NCBI GenBank assembly: GCA_900323505.1
Contig: OOIN01000039.1
Location: 248,001-312,000 of the forward strand
Origin: Ustilago trichophora
Taxonomy: Eukaryota > Basidiomycota > Ustilaginomycetes > Ustilaginales > Ustilaginaceae
Direction of reading: 5' to 3'
Length of the DNA stretch: 64,000 nt
Shown here one piece after another: positions 33,354 through 44,276 of this stretch. The translations under genes and the position numbers were made by a program. The stretch's first letter is position 1; each line of letters opens with the position of its first letter. Below the pieces are notes generated by a model that did not search any database, was not told the origin of the DNA, and worked only from the letters and a program-made list of their open reading frames with translations.

Positions 33354-34844
33354 AGACGGCGCTTGAAAGCGGTAGCATCGGCTGTCACGCCGACCTCTCC
33401 CTGAGATGCAGCAAACTTCCAGAAGGCTCCGCCTGACGTAGATTTGGCCGTGAATTTCCCCAGATTTCTTTGGGATCTTCTCGTTTCTCACACCCACACG
33501 CACAGTTCGTACTCTCTCATCCGCCCTTTGAGGAAGGGGCAAGATACAGTACGAGACGAATGCCAGAAGAACGCAAAGCGCCCCCCAAAAAAAAAAATAA
33601 AAAAAATAAAAAAAATAAAAAAATCCACCACCTTCCTTCCCCACATTTTCATTGGTTCTTGAAGAAGCCCGTGGAGCTGTTCGGCTCTTGGCAGTTGAGT
33701 CGAAGTTGACTGCGACGTAGCTTGCCTGCTTGCTGCTGTTACTGCAGGCCTTTGCCGGAAAGACTTTCTTCTGCCCCATTCCCCCGCTTGCTGTACGTGA
33801 CTTAGCAACGATGGTCACCGCAACCCCGCCCCAACAAGGGCAAGGCGGTCCTTTTTTCTTCTTCTTCGATCCGACTTCATCTCAGCAAGGCACACACAGG
33901 CGCTGCCGCTGCCGAAGATGCGTGTGCGACCAAGTCGGAAAGAGCTTTCCGCAGTGTGAGTCCGAATTTGCGCACTAGACAAGAGAGAGTGTGATCCCTC
34001 AGGGTCTTTGCGTGCTGTGCGCTCGAAAAGCGTGATTCCTTCTTGAGGCGTGAGAGTGACACTTCGGAAGACCCCGAACAAAACTCGCTCTCCCTCTCTC
34101 TCTCTCCCTCTACTCCTGTCGCTGTGGATACCAATTTCTTCCTTTCGCTTCATTCCCACACACAAAGCTTTCCCTGCTTCCCTTGCGCTACCGTCATCTT
34201 CTCTTCCCTTCCGCACTTCGTCTGGCTTTCTCTCTCACCTGTCGGCAGAGGTAGTGCCTCTTCTCGCTGTTGCTGCGCAGCGCACATGAGCATCAGCAGT
34301 CACACAGCCGTCATTTTGGATCATCTGACCACCGGACCCATCCCGACCAGCTAGCTGCGCATCGGTGAAGATCGCCGTCGATCATTATCTTCCTTTTCAG
34401 GAGCAGTCGCAAGAAAAGATACAATCACACTGACTGTCGAAGCCTGAACCACTTGAAAAGGCCTGGTCGTGCCTGCAACATCATCCGCCACTCGTCTGGT
34501 TTTCGAGGAAGCTGCTTCCTCACATCGATCGAGACTTCTTCTCGCCAGAGGTCTTCTGAGGTGTCTCAAAGCAATCAAGATCTTGCAGATTGGCCACAGC
34601 GGAAGAGCTTGACGCATCCCTTCGGCTAGGCTCCGATACAGAGGCGTTGTCCCTCAACTCTCGACGCAGCTTCCCTTCAAGCTACGCTCTTCCCTGATTC
34701 ACGCTTCCACACCTTCACCTTGAGCAATCACCCCCAAAAAAGCAGTAGCTCGGCTTTAAGTCTGCTGCTGCCCAATCTGTCCAGCCCTTACGGTCTAGCC
34801 ATCGGATCAGAGGCTGTCTTTGTTGGGCTGCCACACGCTTCACG

Positions 34845-36984
34845 ATGGTCGCCAAGATCTACTTTGATCCGCCTCTCTGGCTGCAGAGGCAGTCGTGGGT
34901 GCTTGGAAAGCTGAGACAGGAACGATCCGACTCGGTCGTCGACGTCGGCTGCTCCAATGGTGTTCTGCTCTCTGCTTTGATGCAGCCTGCCTTCCAGCTT
35001 GATCAGTTCCCGATCCATCGATTTCCTGCACTTGTCCTTCCTAGCGAAGAGACTCTGGAGGACAAGGACGGCAACAGCGACGATGCTGCCACCGAAGCAT
35101 TGCTCTCGACCCGACACTGGATCTACAGCCCCAACGATATTGTCCTTTCGCGTCTCATCGGCATCGACGTCGAGCGAAAGGTGCTCGACAACGCCAAATC
35201 GAGTCTCTCGCTTCACGGCCTTGCCCTCGCTAAGAACGGTCCTCGATGGAAGTCGCTCGATGTTCGACTCTTCCAAGGCCCTGTTCAGACGGAGAACGAG
35301 ACGCTCGACGACTATGATGCCTTTGTCGCTACTGAAATGTAAGTGCCTGCCCTTTATAACTCTCTCTCTCTCTCTCATGTCCCATACTGACCCTCACTTG
35401 CTTTGTTCGCATCTCTGCGTTGCAACGCCCGCCTACAGAATTGAGCACCTCGACGAGCCAGCCCTGCAGCAATTCGCACCCACCGTCTTTGGCAAATACC
35501 GTCCGCGGATCGTCCTCATCACCACTCCCAACTACTGCTTCAACGACAACTTTGGCCAAGACCTCAGCACCCGTCCCGGCTTCCCCGACCCCACCGGCCG
35601 CACCAACCGAGTCTTTCGTCACGAAGACCACAAGTTCGAATTCACCCCCGAAGAGTTCAAAAAGTGGTGCGAGACCATCGCCGACGATTTCGGATACGAG
35701 GTTCACATCCAAGGTATTGGCGCTGGAATCTACCGAGTGCCCAAAGACCAGATGGAGCCACCGGTTCCCCCTGAGCAAGGTGGCAAGATTTGGAAAGCCG
35801 CTCGCCCCCGCACCACCTCGAAATCCGATGAGAAGCTCCGCTACGCCACCCAGGGTGCCTTCTTTGTGCGTCACTCGGCTACTGCTGTAGCGGCGGAGCG
35901 TCACAGCCAGGATGGTGAAAAGAATGCACATGCTGGTTCGTCGCACCCGTTCTCGGATCGATTCTTGCAGTCACGTTCCGTCCCCAAGCCACCGGTTGAG
36001 ACGCGGGTCCACGACATGTTTGACGAGGCTATCAGTCGAGAGGGGGATGAAAACGAGGAAGATGGAGATGAACGTGGTAGGTCTGGTCGACGAGCTCGCA
36101 GTCGACGCACGGAGAACTTGCCCTTCCTCAGCAGCCCTTCGCCCCAGACTCCTATGTTGGCCACATTCTCGACTCAGATCAACGCCGCTGTTCCCACGAC
36201 CAGCGCCTTTGCAGCCGAGGCAGGAGCAGGAAGTGCCCCTTCGACACCGTTCAGCGGACATCAGCTCGTGTGGAGCCATCGATACGACTGCTCCCTACCA
36301 CAGTCGCAGGTGGCCGAAGCGGGCAAGCGCAAGATCCAGACTGCTGTCGCACTCCCTGCTGACGAGATTCTAGCTACAGTCGTTGAAAAGCAACGCCAGC
36401 TGTACGTTCGTGCACAGTGGCATGGCGATGATGGAGCGTCTTCCGAAGATCGCATCGGTCAGGAAGCGGTGGCAAAGCTCTGGGACGTTTGGTCCGATGA
36501 CGACGTTCGAGCGGCCTGCGGAGGTCGTGTCAGCGTTCTCCTCGATGCTCTTCGTCTAGTCGCTCCCGACACATCGCAAAAGATGGACGTCGACCCATCT
36601 CCAACCTCGACCGATCGACGCACCACCATCGTCGGCAGCTCCGACGACCACTGGGAACTTCGCGTCCAAACCGTCCGCCACAGCAACGTGGCCAGTACAT
36701 CCGCAGACGACTTTGTCGAATCCGACCTCTTCCTCGTCTACACTCACACCGACCAAGTCTCGCTTTGGCAGGCGAGCATCGACGAAGCGCGCAACTGGGT
36801 ACCTCACGATCTCGCCTCTTCGCGATGGAACACTCATCACAGTAATGGCAGCGGGACTGGTGCCATTGCCCGTCGTAGCAGCTCCATGTCTGGCAACGGA
36901 CAGAGAGATAGCCTCAGTGCTCAGGGTACCGAGGGTGTCAGGCCGCTGATGAACGCATCCAGCCTAAATCCTACTTGGGAATAG
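34845..36984 (+). CDS. HEN1-type small RNA 3'-terminal 2'-O-methyltransferase with long C-terminal extension
   Basis: Exon 1 (34845-35338) and exon 2 (35439-36984) are separated by a 100-nt intron (GTAAGT…CTACAG) carrying a CT repeat, and encode 679 aa. The SAM-binding motif is VVDVGCSNGVLLSAL. The junction restores the HEN1 metal site ATEIIEHLDEP (Glu164, Glu167, His168). The fourth metal ligand is His229 in RHEDHKFEFTPEEFKKW, and ITTPNYCFN is the usual motif after the metal site. The family methylates the 3' terminal ribose of small RNAs. The catalytic domain occupies about residues 1-290. The remaining ~390 residues have a disordered acidic/Arg-rich part and a second ordered block (LVWSHRYDC, LYVRAQWHG, VSVLLDALRLV, SLWQASIDEARNWVPHDL) that I do not recognise. 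The upstream neighbour is the 8.4-kb desert. Confidence 0.9.
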
Positions 36985-37356
36985 GTTTTAGGTAGGTCGT
37001 TAAACAAAAGCATAAGAACATATCCTTTTGTTCGCCAATTCAAAAGCATTCAACTCAAAATAATTGACCTCAAGTCAGTCGATCATCTTTACTACCCCCA
37101 AACCAAAAATGAGTCAACGCCGCTCTGCCCTCTTGTATTCCAACCAATCAATCGAGAAATCGAAACAGTGAACCGACCTTTCACCGCAAACAAATCTTCC
37201 CTTGAGTAATCATTCTCAACTTGCGCAGTTTGAGCCACACCACATCGACACACGTCAGAAGCTATCCAATGGCGTCTGTCGGAAGATTCTCCGGAAAATT
37301 GTTGCGAAGGGTAGAATACAGAGCAAGAAGTGATGCGAGTGAGACGAGATTTAGAT
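36985..37356. other. Convergent 3' region between HEN1 and YL1
   Basis: This stretch of about 370 bp is A/T-richer than its surroundings, presumably the two 3' UTRs. No gene is seen. Confidence 0.5.
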
Positions 37357-39675
37357 TCAAGAACGTTGAACACGACGACCGCTTCTAGTGCTTCCAGCAG
37401 GTAGGGAGAGGGCGGCGGCGAGGACGGCTTTTTCGTCGCCTGGAGCGATGGCGTTTGTGAGGATTACGTCGAAGCCCGGTTTTGATTTCTTTTTTGCTGC
37501 TTCTTCTGCTTCTGGCGTTTGTTGGGATGGTGATGGTTCTGGACGTTTCAAAGGTGTCTTTATAAAGGAGGAGGAGGAGGATTGGGTATCTTTGCTGGTG
37601 ATGGCGGTAGTGGTGGTGGTAGAGGGGATAGATTTGGATTGAGAGGCGGTTCTGGCTGTTTCCCAAACTTTGCCTGGTCCAAGCTCATTTTCATCATCCA
37701 CATAGATGCCCATCTCTACCGGAACTGCTCCTTTGCCCATCCTTCCTCCTCCTGCTTCCTTTTCCCCTCCAATGCCCCTATCCCTCTTCTTTCCCTTCTC
37801 CTTCTCAGCCCCCTCGACCCTTGCAGACTCGAACCGACCTCCAGTCCACAAAAACCTTCCCTCCAGTACCTTGGTCAACACCTTGTACGCCTCCGCATTA
37901 GCATATGGAATCCCGGTCCGTGGATCCCTATAGATCGCCGGCAACCCCGTAATCGGACATATACTCTGTCGAGGTTTCAACGGCCGATTGCGTGAAGGTA
38001 CATAGGGGAAGGAATCCCAAGTACAGTGGTCGCCAAGAAGCGCATTGTACTCGTCTAGCCATGTATAGTCTTCGGGCGCTCGTTCGAGGGTTAGGATCGT
38101 GCGCGATTGAAGTTCGGTCTTTGTTGAGCTGGTGGAAGTGTTGGGGTGGCTGGGGGTGTCCTTGGAGGGTTGTAGGGGTTGGGAGGAGGTACGAAGGGCG
38201 ACGGCTTCTTTGCGGGCTGCGATGGCCGGATCGAGCGTTAGTGATGATGAGGAGGTTGTTGGTTGTGTAGAAGGTACAGCCGTTGATGCAGAGGGCTGCT
38301 CGGCGGTCACGTCTGGTGACGCTGTCGCTGGTGGCAGAGCTGTAGAGGGTGCTTCCGGTGGTGGTGGTGTGCTCGCTTTTGTTGGCTTTGCTGTGACCTC
38401 GGCCATCGGGACGTCGCCATCACCAATGGAAGACGGTTTGGTGGTCTCTACAGCTTCCTGTTGCGGCTTGATCTCTGGTACAGGCGCTGAAGAGTCGGCA
38501 GCCTCTGCAGAGACAGAGCCGGTCTTGCTTTCCTGATCAACCTGCCCCTCCTCCACTGCTTGAACGGAACCCGGAGCCGTTCCACCATCTGACGCATCTC
38601 TCGGCTGCGCGCCAGCCCCTTTCGCCTGACTCCCGACTTCTTCCACAACACCCGCGTGCTCTTTCTGCGAACCTTCGATCTCCTTCACCTTGTCCTTTTC
38701 TGCTTCTCTCAACACCACCTCCTCCTCCTCCTTCCTCTTCTTTTCCTCCTCCTTCTTCTTTTGCTCCTCCTCAGCGATCTCCTCAACGACCTTGACCCGC
38801 AACCCGACACTCATCCAGCGCACAAATGGCCCCGTGATCCTTTCCTTCCTCTGTCTCTGTTTCGCCCTTCTCTCCTCCTCCTGTTCCAAAAACCGCCTCA
38901 AACTCTCCCTGTTCTCCTCTTCCACCTCTAGCGCCTCCGCAATCAGCGCATCTTGAGTCAAGCTCGCCTTTTTCTTGACAGCCACTTTGGCTGGTTGAGC
39001 GGCACGTCGTTGCGAAGCTTCTTCGAGGCGCGATTCTACTTCGAGTTTCGATGCTACTGTGGCTGCTCGTGCTGATGTGCGACGGTTGGAGTCTGCGACA
39101 GTGGTAGAAGTTGCGCCTGCGGGTGAGGATGAGGAAGAAGGTTGGTCTGGGGCGAAGCTGATGCGTCGTCTTCTGGCTGGGGTTTCTTCCTGTGCTGCTG
39201 AAGACGTTGAGGCAGGGAGAGGGCGGCGAGCGACACGCGGTGCGGCGGTGGGTCGCTTGACGATCCCTACAGCCCGTGCAGCAGCTCTCCGCTTCTGCTT
39301 CTCTGCCTTTTCTGCCGCTTCGATCTCTCTCTCCCCCTCAGATTCATCCTCGTCAGCATTGCGTGCGTCATCATCGGAATCTCGATCGAAATCACTATCC
39401 ACAATGTCGACTCCATCTTCGTCCTCCTTGGCTTCAAAGTCGATATCGTTCTCCACTTCGGCAAAGATTTCGTCCTTTTCCAACTCTTGATCGAGAAGAG
39501 CTTTGAGTCGGTTTCCTGCTGTGGAACGTTTGGAACGGGAGGTTACCATGAGGTCGTTACTGCGGGCTGCTTGGACTGGGTCAAAGCGTTCTATTCTGTA
39601 TGAGGTGGAGGGTTGCGGATCCGGAGAGGGGGTGCGGGAGGACCCCGCGATGGGAGAAGAGCGCGAATGAGACAT
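37357..39675 (-). CDS. YL1/Vps72/Swc2 subunit of the SWR1 histone-exchange complex
   Basis: This nuclear protein of 772 aa would bind H2A.Z-H2B for deposition by SWR1. The N terminus has the YL1 signature (RSKRSTAGNRLKALLDQELE, then EIFAEVENDIDFEAKEDE) followed by a long acidic region, the H2A.Z-binding part in the family. A basic/coiled segment follows (EENRESLRRFLEQEEERRAK). After a long Ser/Pro/Ala-rich region the YL1_C domain appears (PRQSICPITGLPAIYRDPRT, GIPYANAEAYKVL). The C terminus ends in an Arg-rich tail. The protein is longer than human YL1 (364 aa), mainly through the low-complexity centre. It is intronless from ATG 39675. It is divergent from CWF18. Confidence 0.93.
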   Translation of the reverse strand: MSHSRSSPIAGSSRTPSPDPQPSTSYRIERFDPVQAARSNDLMVTSRSKRSTAGNRLKALLDQELEKDEIFAEVENDIDFEAKEDEDGVDIVDSDFDRDSDDDARNADEDESEGEREIEAAEKAEKQKRRAAARAVGIVKRPTAAPRVARRPLPASTSSAAQEETPARRRRISFAPDQPSSSSSPAGATSTTVADSNRRTSARAATVASKLEVESRLEEASQRRAAQPAKVAVKKKASLTQDALIAEALEVEEENRESLRRFLEQEEERRAKQRQRKERITGPFVRWMSVGLRVKVVEEIAEEEQKKKEEEKKRKEEEEVVLREAEKDKVKEIEGSQKEHAGVVEEVGSQAKGAGAQPRDASDGGTAPGSVQAVEEGQVDQESKTGSVSAEAADSSAPVPEIKPQQEAVETTKPSSIGDGDVPMAEVTAKPTKASTPPPPEAPSTALPPATASPDVTAEQPSASTAVPSTQPTTSSSSLTLDPAIAARKEAVALRTSSQPLQPSKDTPSHPNTSTSSTKTELQSRTILTLERAPEDYTWLDEYNALLGDHCTWDSFPYVPSRNRPLKPRQSICPITGLPAIYRDPRTGIPYANAEAYKVLTKVLEGRFLWTGGRFESARVEGAEKEKGKKRDRGIGGEKEAGGGRMGKGAVPVEMGIYVDDENELGPGKVWETARTASQSKSIPSTTTTTAITSKDTQSSSSSFIKTPLKRPEPSPSQQTPEAEEAAKKKSKPGFDVILTNAIAPGDEKAVLAAALSLPAGSTRSGRRVQRS

Positions 39676-39915
39676 GGTATGGGAGCGGCTGGTGTCGCGG
39701 TTGGTTCGTGAGGATGAGAGGGTGGTGAGAGGGTTGCTATGGCCGATGAGTGGAGGTTTGTTGTGGATGAAGCTGCATGTGACTTCTGACCAGCGACAAG
39801 CTGCTGTGTTGGCTGAAAGGGTATAGTACTAATGCATTGGCTGTGATATGGTCGTGAATGAGGGACGCCTCTTCATCGAGGAGAGGACGTGTGCGTATGT
39901 GTGCGTGAGAAAGTG

Positions 39916-39956
<41 letters not shown>

Positions 39957-40273
39957 GAGGGAAGGAGATGGAGAAGGAATGTGGGACCCTGAAATGTCGT
40001 TCAGAGAGTGACATCGCGAAATGCTCAGCGCTGCATTTCCGGGTTCCGAGTTGTACACCAAATTTCATCCAACACCTTGACCACTTTCCATCCCTGTCTT
40101 CCTCCCTCCTATTCATCCATCAACTACTCGACCCTTGCACCACCTTTAACCTTTGTCATTGTACAACTTGCCACCTTCTTATCGTACGCCTGCAATCCTT
40201 CCCAGCTTTATCGCATCACACTCTCCATTCGCGTCACAGAAGCGGCGAGAAACATCACACAGGCTCATCCACC
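39676..40273. promoter_or_regulatory. Divergent promoter between YL1 and CWF18
   Basis: This 598-bp region contains a (GA) microsatellite at 39921-39952 and a C/T-rich stretch before the CWF18 start. The frame open upstream of 40274 has repeat-derived codons and is not counted as coding. Confidence 0.5.
39921..39952. repeat. GA dinucleotide microsatellite
   Basis: Sixteen uninterrupted GA units in the YL1/CWF18 promoter region. Confidence 0.95.
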
Positions 40274-40825
40274 ATGTCATTGGAAGCATTCTCCGCAGCG
40301 CGCAAGCAGAAACTTGCCCTACTTCGCAAGCGACGTCACGAAGAGTCCACCGGCACCCTCTCTTCCTCGTCCTCATCTCTGATCAAGCGACATTTCCGCA
40401 ACTACGACCCACTTACAGGTCAATTCAAACGCTTCACTTCTGCCCGCGATCTGCCCGACACAGTCGAAAAGGACATCTCTACACTTCAATCCGACACCAT
40501 TGCACTAGACGAACAGAGGCGGAAAGAAGATTTGGATCTGACAAATATGGCTCCGAAAAGACCCAATTGGGATCTTAAACGGGATCTGGAGAAGAGGTTG
40601 AAAAAGTTGGAGAGAAGGGATAAAGAGGCAGTCATTCTGTTGATCAGGCAAAGGATTCAGGGTCAACAGAAAGCTGCAGGTTTAGATGCCAATGGCGCAG
40701 TGAGGTCAGAGGAAAGTGTGACGGGAGTCAGTGCGGAAATCGTCGCCAGTGCAACCGCCGATTTGGGCCAGGATGAGGGTAGAGATCTGACCTCTGATGA
40801 CGAGAGCGAGAGTGACGACGAGTAG
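40274..40825 (+). CDS. Spliceosome-associated Cwf18/CCDC12 family protein
   Basis: This small nuclear protein of 183 aa belongs to the NineTeen/Prp19-associated spliceosome factors. The family core is clear: RNYDPLTGQFKRFTSARDLPDTVEK near the N terminus and NMAPKRPNWDLKRDLEKRLKKLERR in the middle (each seen as a continuous block), followed by a helical segment and an acidic tail. The ATG at 40274 has an A at -3 (ACC ATG) and starts MSLEAFSAARKQKLALLRKR, the usual beginning of the family. Upstream in-frame Met codons give low-complexity sequence and are unlikely starts. Confidence 0.92.
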   Translation: MSLEAFSAARKQKLALLRKRRHEESTGTLSSSSSSLIKRHFRNYDPLTGQFKRFTSARDLPDTVEKDISTLQSDTIALDEQRRKEDLDLTNMAPKRPNWDLKRDLEKRLKKLERRDKEAVILLIRQRIQGQQKAAGLDANGAVRSEESVTGVSAEIVASATADLGQDEGRDLTSDDESESDDE

Positions 40826-41115
40826 CCGCCTGTGGGAGATTCAACCGGTCCATTCTCCTGGTTTCACAACATACCTTTTGTAACATTCCACATTGTACTT
40901 GTACCGTTTCAACCATACGCATTCGCAAAAGAATGATTTTCACAGCTGTCTGGCTCTTCACAACGATCCACGATACACACGATGCCACACAAAGAGATGA
41001 GCCGTAAGAGATCAACATTGTATGAATGCAAGAGAGAAAGAGGGACAAACGAGAAGAATGTGCATTTGGATTTTAACAAGACCGTTTACAAGTAGCTATA
41101 CAAACCCCCAACCCA

Positions 41116-42936
41116 TTAACGAGTCCAGCTGTTAAACAGCCCAATATCATCAGCGCCGTTCATGGGTCCCGAGCAACCGACGTCCTGCTGTTTCTCCTCT
41201 TCTTCGATCTCGTCGTCATTGAGCCTGCGTTTCCTGTTGCCGTTGGTGCCGTTGAGGACGCCAGCGGCAGAAGGTTCGGAGGCGAGCTTCTCGTCGTTGG
41301 CACCATCCATGGGACGGTCTTGGCCTGCAACGCTGGAAGCGGCAGGGCTGGCGCGACTCGCGTAGAGCTTCTTTTGGCTTTCTGCAATGACGGGAATCTT
41401 GCCGGCGGCCTTCTTGGCCTTGGCGTTCTCGCTACGGAGGTGCTCGAGGTGGGCAATGTACTCGGCGTCGACGCCGCCGGTGACGTAGTGACCGTCAAAG
41501 ACGGAGCAATCGAAATGCTTGAGTTCGGGGTTGAACTGCTGAACAGAATCGATGAGGTCCTCGAGGGTCTGGTAGATGACCATGTCGGCCTGGATGTACT
41601 CGGCGACCTGCTCGACGGTTCGGCCGTAAGCGACGAGTTCCTGGCGCGAGGGCATGTCGATACCGTACACGTTCGAGTAGCGAATAGGTGGTGCGCACGA
41701 GGCCATGATGACCTTTTTGGCACCTGCATCACGAGCCATCTGGATAATCTCTTTCGAGGTGGTACCACGAACGATAGAGTCGTCGACAATGAGGACGTTC
41801 TTGTCGGCAAACTCGAGCGCCATGGCGTTGAGCTTGCGACGAACGTTCTTGCGACGCACGCTCTGGCCGGGCATGATGAAGGTACGACCAACGTATCGGT
41901 TCTTGATGAAACCTTCACGGTAGGGAACACCAAGATTCTGGGCGAGCTGAAGAGCGGCAACACGAGATGTGTCGGGGACGGGGATGACGACGTCGATCGA
42001 CTCTCCGGTCTTTTGAAGTTGGCGACGGACCTCATCGGCAAGCTTGTCACCCATGGCCATACGAGATCGGTAGACCGAGACGCCGTCCATGACACTGTCG
42101 GGACGGGCAAAGTAGACGTACTCGAAAATGTCTGGAGAGAAAGTGTAGGCGTCTGGCGAGTCTGCGGGAGGAGTGAGGATGCGACGCGAGACGGCGTGTT
42201 TTGTGATGATGACGGCTTCACCAGCCTTGATGTCCTCAAAGTCTTCGAAGCCAAGGGCATCGCAGACGACGGATTCAGAGGTGAAGCAGTAGTCCTTGCC
42301 GTGACCCTCGAGCTCACCGGACTCGGCAGCAGACGAGGGACGGGAGCACATGCCGAGAGGTCGAATACCGTTGGGGTCACGGAAGGCAATGATACCGAAA
42401 CCAGCCAACATGGCAATGCAGGTGTAACCACCCTTGCACTGCTTCATGAGGTCGCGAATGGCGGTGAAGATGTCCTCCTCGTTGATGCGGAATTTACCGG
42501 TCTTTTGCAAGTTGTTGGCGAAAATGTTGAGGAGGACCTCCGAGTCCGAGTCGGTGTTGATGTGTCGGTGTGCATCGGCATCGAGGAAACTACGAAGCTC
42601 GTCGGTGTTGATGAGGTTACCGTTGTGGGCAAAGGTGATACCGTAGGGCGAGTTGACATAGAAGGGTTGGGCTTCGGAGTGAGCCGAGGAACCAGCGGTG
42701 GGGTATCTTACGTGACCTACACCCATGTTACCTTGGAGACGGGCGATGGCATTGACGTCAAAGACATCGCGAACCATGCCATTTGCCTTTGTCTGGTAGA
42801 ATCGACCCTTGTTACCGCAAGTGACGATACCGGCAGCATCCTGACCACGATGTTGGAGGAGAGAGAGAGCCTCGTTAATCTCGGGAGCAGCGGACTGGTC
42901 GACCGAGGCGAGGAGGAGGGCGGTGATACCACACAT
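41116..42936 (-). CDS. ADE4: Amidophosphoribosyltransferase (glutamine PRPP amidotransferase)
   Basis: This enzyme makes phosphoribosylamine from PRPP and glutamine, the committed step of purine synthesis. The first ATG is at 42936 and gives Met-Cys-Gly, so Cys becomes the N-terminal nucleophile after Met removal. The Ntn-glutaminase domain shows LLQHRGQDAAGI, GHVRYPTAG and FAHNGNL. The phosphoribosyltransferase domain has the PRPP motif NVLIVDDSIVRGTT and VIPVPDTSR. At 606 aa it exceeds the yeast enzyme (510) through a C-terminal Ser/Ala/Glu-rich tail that looks disordered. The frame is intronless. It faces away from MAP2 across 1.3 kb. Confidence 0.97.
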   Translation of the reverse strand: MCGITALLLASVDQSAAPEINEALSLLQHRGQDAAGIVTCGNKGRFYQTKANGMVRDVFDVNAIARLQGNMGVGHVRYPTAGSSAHSEAQPFYVNSPYGITFAHNGNLINTDELRSFLDADAHRHINTDSDSEVLLNIFANNLQKTGKFRINEEDIFTAIRDLMKQCKGGYTCIAMLAGFGIIAFRDPNGIRPLGMCSRPSSAAESGELEGHGKDYCFTSESVVCDALGFEDFEDIKAGEAVIITKHAVSRRILTPPADSPDAYTFSPDIFEYVYFARPDSVMDGVSVYRSRMAMGDKLADEVRRQLQKTGESIDVVIPVPDTSRVAALQLAQNLGVPYREGFIKNRYVGRTFIMPGQSVRRKNVRRKLNAMALEFADKNVLIVDDSIVRGTTSKEIIQMARDAGAKKVIMASCAPPIRYSNVYGIDMPSRQELVAYGRTVEQVAEYIQADMVIYQTLEDLIDSVQQFNPELKHFDCSVFDGHYVTGGVDAEYIAHLEHLRSENAKAKKAAGKIPVIAESQKKLYASRASPAASSVAGQDRPMDGANDEKLASEPSAAGVLNGTNGNRKRRLNDDEIEEEEKQQDVGCSGPMNGADDIGLFNSWTR

Positions 42937-44276
42937 GTTTAGTGATGGCAAGCTTCAACGCACAGAAGGCTGTTGAAGACGAATAGAAGATGGAAGCGAC
43001 ACACGAGGTGGGCGAGGTGGATACCTAGAGGAGAGGAAGTAACAAGCAACGACGACGGCGCCAGGATATTCCCTCGCCAAAGCTGAAATCTCGTTGGTTC
43101 CTTCCTCACTTTCTGCTTTTTCTGCGCTCAGTTGGCCGTCCCACTCTCTCTCTCTCTCTCTCTCTTTTCCAGCTTCTATCAAAAAAAGGGTCTCTTCGAG
43201 TCTTCTTGTTCATCGGCTATGGGCCGATCCACTCTTTTTCTTCTTTTTTTTTCTTTTTCTGTGGTGTGCGTGGGAAAAGGTTGGATTCTGCGCACACCTA
43301 TTTTTTGAACGAGGGGAAAAAAAAGAGCAAATGTTTCTCTCTCTCTGCAAAAGAGCCAACTGTGACCCTGGAAGAAGGTTCTTTCCGAAATGAGAAGAAA
43401 AGAAGAAAAATAGGTAAAAATTTAGCTCTGCCTCGGCACAATACCGAATTGCTCTTGACTTCATCTTGACCTTCCCACGCTTCAAGATGAGGCAAACAAG
43501 CCAGATGGTGTCTGATGACATGATACTTATCGGATAGCAACCACAGTAAACAGCCTTGAATAGGGTAAGAGCGATTTGCATAGACTGTACATACTCTTTG
43601 CTGCACTGCTTTGACACGAAACAACGGAAGTTGCGCGCCGCGTTTTTCGCTTCTCAGGCCCGTCAAAGCGGGGTTGTCCACTCATGATGATTCGACTACG
43701 ACCTCACTACGGTGGAGCCGAAAGCGAGCCAGTCCCCCGAATTTTTATTTTTTTTTGCTCTAACGAAATCGACTTGATCGGGTTAATCGCTTTATTTTAT
43801 CGGGTGGACATCATCATGCCGCCCGAGACAGAGGAGAGTGGCCGCCATGGAAAACTTTCGGAAAAGGAGCAAATTCAAGCAAGCAGCTTGTTCTGTGTGC
43901 TGCTGTGTGCCGTTACGAAATTGAGCTTGTCAAGTCGTCGGCTGTTGAAAAAAACAAAAAAAAATCAAAAAAAAAACAAAAAAGTCTCTCCCTCGGATCA
44001 CAAGGCACGGACGCTTGCTTGGACTGGCTGCATCAAGAGAGCTCAGTTCTCGACTTTCAGTTGGTTGCTCACCACCAACTGTCAACCTTGTCCTCCTGCC
44101 ATCCGTCGGTAATCCTTTTCTTTTGGCTCCCGGCACACACACACGTCTTTCTGGCAACTCCAAGTCCACTCTTGCATAGTCGGACTTCTCACAGTACATT
44201 CACTTGTGCTGTTGTTTCCTCGGAGCAACCCAATCTTGTCACCTCTTTCTCCTCCATTAGGGATCGGATCGCCAAT
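42937..44276. promoter_or_regulatory. Divergent promoter between ADE4 and MAP2
   Basis: This 1.34-kb region has no recognisable gene. It has a CT repeat (about 43142-43165), T- and A-rich tracts, and TGTACAT/AGTACAT elements near 43586 and 44193. The stretch ending CTCCATTAG just before the MAP2 ATG looks like a splice acceptor, so MAP2 may have a 5' UTR intron, but no donor is assigned. Confidence 0.45.

Larger units (their letters stand above)
26455..34844. other. 8.4-kb gene desert between the C2H2 gene and HEN1
   Basis: No frame in this stretch shows a domain, conserved block or good coding character. Many open frames are created by poly-A/poly-T tracts. It holds long homopolymers (poly-A about 27887-27915 and 33319-33351, poly-G 31634-31655), an imperfect 18-mer repeat (30782-30830), a GCAG tetramer tract near 26987-27002, and A-rich runs around 28143-28172 and 33588-33623. 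A perfect TACTGTACAGTA palindrome (30168-30179), GTACTGTACTGTACTGTAC (33115-33133) and at least six TACAGTA/TACTGTA cores also occur. The left part should be the C2H2 gene's promoter/5' UTR, and the final several hundred bp (C/T-rich, 34070-34350) that of HEN1. An unannotated long non-coding RNA is possible but not shown. Confidence 0.5.

Noticed and set aside
41320..42942. 540-codon plus-strand frame opposite ADE4
   Set aside because: Antisense shadow of a clear, conserved gene. No recognisable protein features.
42937..42951. Five extra residues before Met-Cys-Gly of ADE4
   Set aside because: The upstream start would be a TTG codon and would bury the catalytic N-terminal Cys. ATG 42936 is the correct start.
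43905..44276. N-terminal extension of MAP2 upstream of 44277
   Set aside because: The frame passes through A-rich non-coding sequence and a splice-acceptor-like site. The family N terminus starts at 44277.
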